The translations under genes were made by a program, and so were the position numbers. 64,000 bases of DNA from Agapetus fuscipes (taxonomy: Eukaryota > Arthropoda > Insecta > Trichoptera > Glossosomatidae): assembly GCA_951799405.1 (NCBI GenBank), contig OX637344.1:6696001-6760000 (forward strand), in the 5' to 3' direction. Shown here in pieces: positions 61,530 through 64,000 of the stretch (the first letter of the stretch is position 1; each line of letters opens with the position of its first letter). Below the pieces are notes generated by a model that was not told where the DNA came from, did not search any database, and was given only the letters and a program-made list of their open reading frames with translations.

Positions 61530-61710
61530 AATCAGGCTAGGTAATGACTGACCACCCACACTGTAAAAAACCCTGTTGCAAGGAAGGTTGGCAAAGTTGT
61601 AGGGTTTATGTTCATTAATTGAGATTTGGATTTTAATTTGTAAGTACACATGTATGTATTTAATTTGAATTCTAGATGTTAATATATCTTTGCAACTTAG
61701 ATTATTGATT
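61530..61710 (+). mobile_element. Fam-A copy with deletions
   Basis: GGTAATGACTGACCACCCAC, a deletion across the first part of the hairpin, GGTTGGCAAAGTTGTAGGG, and end TTTGCAACTTAGATTATTGA. Confidence 0.8.
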
Positions 61711-62035
61711 AATATACAGGTCAATGACTTTTACAGATACATGCATGTAAATATAATGAAATACATGTTGTAGGTATAAATCCATTTCCCCGCCATATTT
61801 CCTTCTTGTTTTCTTCGTTTTTATATGCTGACCACTTGATTTATGAATCGTTTCATCGTATTTATGCGATTTGGAAATAAAATTGCGGTACACAACATTC
61901 TCATCCTGTTTATATTTAGTTTAAACAGCTGTTGACGCTTTCACTATACCTATTTCTAATATCTTTAAGTTTTAGTCATGCCCGTCTACTCTAGACGTTT
62001 GCCAATTTTCTTTTCTTCATTTATTTTTATTTCTT
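61711..62035. other. Unassigned stretch
   Basis: Nothing recognised. Confidence 0.4.
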
Positions 62036-62135
62036 TGATGTATGGTATGAGACTGACCACAAACTTGTTTCACTTTTGCCGAGCCACCCCGTTTCGAGAA
62101 AAGGCGGTAGGAGCTGCAAGGTTTACTTTTTACAC
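62036..62135 (+). mobile_element. Fam-A subfamily 2, 5' fragment
   Basis: GTATGAGACTGACCACAAAC, GCCACCCCGTTTCGAGAAAA, GGCGGTAGGAGCTGCAAGG. Confidence 0.75.
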
Positions 62136-62154
62136 TTAAGGTATTAAAAATATT

Positions 62155-62240
62155 TATAAATGGAGAAGATTGGAGGAGAGCTATGTTCAGGAGAGTGCTG
62201 AGAAAGGCTGAGAATAAAAAGAAAAAGAAGAAGCTAACCT
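62155..62240 (+). mobile_element. LINE carboxy-terminal end and GAA tail
   Basis: WRRLEESYVQESAEKG then stop, the same end as at 56523-56770. Followed by AAAAAGAAAAAGAAGAAG. Confidence 0.65.
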
Positions 62241-62329
62241 ACTATACACAGTTCGCACATCTTGATCTGAGTCTTCCCACTGCCCTGCGTCTTTTTCAAT
62301 CTTTTTTATTTGACGCGACCCCTTTCTTA

Positions 62330-62405
62330 TCTAATCTAATCTTAGTTGCAAAGATATGTTACATTGGAGATTCACATTACATGCATTCTCACAACCAGAC
62401 ATGTC
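62330..62405 (-). mobile_element. Fam-A 3' fragment
   Basis: Tail array TATCTAATCTAATCTTAGTT, then GCAAAGATATGTTACATTGG and CATTCTCACAACCAGACATG. Confidence 0.8.
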
Positions 62406-62425
62406 CTTGGGTAAACAGTGTTACA

Positions 62426-62622
62426 GACATTTCACACTAGACGCATTCTGCCACCAGTGTGCCGAGTTTGTCGATGTTTTTTTTTTCTATACGGCGCGGC
62501 GCTGGGTCGGAAGTCTATATGGTATATCCGTATATGGATATGTGTGAAAGCTTTCACACTGTTTATCCGGTAATCCATAGACAATTCGGGCAGAATGCGT
62601 TGTGTCTGAAAAGGCCCCTAGT
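62426..62622. mobile_element. MITE-3 copy
   Basis: CATTTCACACTAGACGCATT on the left; on the minus strand GGCCTTTTCAGACACAACGC on the right. Both are followed by ATTCTGCC. Confidence 0.72.
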
Positions 62623-63330
62623 AAAGTTTGATGTGGACGACCAAAACTCGCCCAGGTTGTCTTGCTAATAATGATAATACAATATAATATTTCTTATAAT
62701 TATAATTATTCAGCATGCTATTTTAGTACATAACAAATATTTTTTATTACCGAAAAAGTGTCACAGAAAACCTGTTAAAATTTAAATAGCCAAAAAAGTC
62801 GAAACCCGCTTTAGAAAAACAAAAACAGGTATTTGCAGTGTTTTTAGGAAATTGTATTAATTAACAATAACCAGATCCTAGACTCGAAGCTATCACATTT
62901 TACTTCTGAACAAAAAGTATTCGTTTCCAAAACACAAGAGAAATTCTCTCTGTATTCCTCGGTATGCAAACGTCACAAATCTGTGTGCATACTGCATAAG
63001 GTCCTTAGCATACAAAAACAATAAATTAGTTGATCACTATAGCAACTCGGCCGTGTGACATCTTAATTGTTTGGTCTATGAAATCTGTGCCAAATCCACT
63101 ACGTTCTCTAGACTTCTCACAAAGTATTTGGGACTTTTTGTTTATATTTTTCTGCATTTTAATAGACTTGGCACTTTCATAATATCGCTTGGTCATGCCT
63201 TAAGGGGTTCCATTAGCGAGTGGATTTTAAAAATGGATTCCGATAATCAGGGATTTTGGTTAATGTATTGCATAAAACACACGGCAAAATATACGCCTGT
63301 GACAATTCCCTAAATACAGCAAGTAACGCT
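62623..63330. other. Unassigned region
   Basis: An 80-codon frame at 63071-63313 lacks an ATG start and motifs. I do not call it a gene. Confidence 0.35.
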
Positions 63331-63518
63331 TTAGGGCCTGTTGCACCAACCTTCAACTAAAATTTGATTGACACATCAAATTTCATTGCTGAATTCTGGT
63401 AAGGACCACGGTTAAATATTTCTCGGAACTGGGTTATAATATGATGGAATTTGAACAACAAAGATGATGAACATCTGCTGATTTTTGTCTGATTGGAGTT
63501 TGGTGCAACATGCCCTAA
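63331..63518. mobile_element. MITE-5, complete copy
   Basis: Inverted ends TTAGGGCCTGTTGCACCAAC and, on the minus strand, TTAGGGCATGTTGCACCAAA. About 188 bp, no coding capacity. Confidence 0.8.
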
Positions 63519-64000
63519 GTGTCTTTTCAGTCTACCTACAATTAAATATTGTATTCGCTTTATGACTGACTGACTGTTTCTAGCCTGGTCTACGCCAAAA
63601 GTCAGATGCCAAATTTTCCTTCTCATTGTGAAAGTGTAATAAAAAATAGTTTCGCTACCGGCTCATAGATGGCATTGAAGCGACATCAAATTACTAATTA
63701 AATTTATTGATAAATGTTGTTCCCTTGTAGTCTGTAGACAGCAGACAGTAGCCAGTAGTCAGAAATATAGTGATAAATGACACCGGCTATGAACCCAGAC
63801 TCCTTATCAGAGAGCTGGCGCTTACTCTCTGTACTCATACTAACACTGTTGGGTGGCCATAACATGTTTTATTTTAAAAAAAACAAACTGAAAAAAAAAA
63901 TCAGACATATGCACTTTTTTATTCATATTTTAGTGCTTAATTTGACATATCGCCACATGTAAAACTGGGTATGTGCTAATTAACCGATTTGTGAAATAAA
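63519..64000. other. Unassigned; weak signal-peptide-like frame at 63777
   Basis: An ATG at 63777 opens 61 codons: MTPAMNPDSLSES, then a hydrophobic run (WRLLSVLILTLLGG). It then runs into AT-rich sequence typical of non-coding DNA. It could be the start of a secreted-protein exon, but no convincing donor follows. Confidence 0.2.

Noticed and set aside
63071..63313. 80-codon open frame
   Set aside because: Starts at TTG, has no recognisable domain, and lies in AT-rich unassigned sequence.
1..64000. CRISPR arrays, bacterial operons, rRNA genes, integrated virus
   Set aside because: None seen. Repeats are dispersed and of transposon type, and no long open frames, rRNA blocks or viral protein motifs are recognisable.

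Overview
The window looks like a repeat-dense, gene-poor stretch of a eukaryotic nuclear genome, most likely an arthropod and probably an insect. It is AT-rich by eye, has no long open frames and no bacterial signals. It is packed with LINE 3' ends, tRNA-derived SINEs, DNA-transposon relics and Penelope-like (PLE-like) terminal repeats. I cannot name the species. By my reading well over a third of the bases belong to recognisable repeats, many nested inside one another. Family labels below are mine. Fam-A is a module of about 260 bp that is the 3' end of an RTE-type LINE. SINE-B, SINE-C and SINE-E are three tRNA-headed SINEs. MITE-1 to MITE-6 are short inverted-repeat families seen at two or more places. 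RTE-a and RTE-b are two RTE-like LINE subfamilies.

Possible host-gene material is sparse and all on the plus strand. A CpG-rich block with an ATG-free leader and a donor-like site lies at 16340-16674. A 106-bp open segment with a strong acceptor and donor lies at 37809-37914. A weaker candidate terminal exon lies at 5773-5924. If the leader and the 106-bp exon belong to one gene, most of the middle of the window would be a 21-kb intron; that link is inference.

Layout. 1-9 kb: Fam-A copies, SINE-C, a Helitron 3' end, an RTE-a end, a SINE-E split by a palindromic PLE-like insertion, and a LINE tail. 9-20 kb: MITEs, SINE-B, the candidate promoter, a CR1/L2-like LINE 3' end and RTE-b ends. 20-28 kb: two Harbinger-like elements with TAA duplications, SINE-B/SINE-C heterodimers and RTE-a followed by Fam-A. 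28-38 kb: SINE-B with a LINE-matching tail, several LINE carboxy-terminal remnants and the candidate exon. 39-50 kb: three hAT-like elements with 8-bp target duplications, one of them a four-level nest. 50-64 kb: SINE-C, a mariner-like MITE, PLE-like fragments and more LINE ends.

How the parts work together. SINE-B carries a tRNA-type promoter at its head and occurs with three different 3' ends: poly(A), a tail shared with the CR1/L2-like LINE in this same window, and a fusion to SINE-C. This is what is expected of a parasite that swaps LINE tails. Fam-A follows the RTE-a reading frame at three loci with a conserved spacer, yet also occurs alone more than twenty times, often with the same 5' boundary. 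The PLE-like repeats carry a hammerhead-ribozyme-like core whose stems change sequence but keep pairing between copies. That is the most interesting structural signal here.
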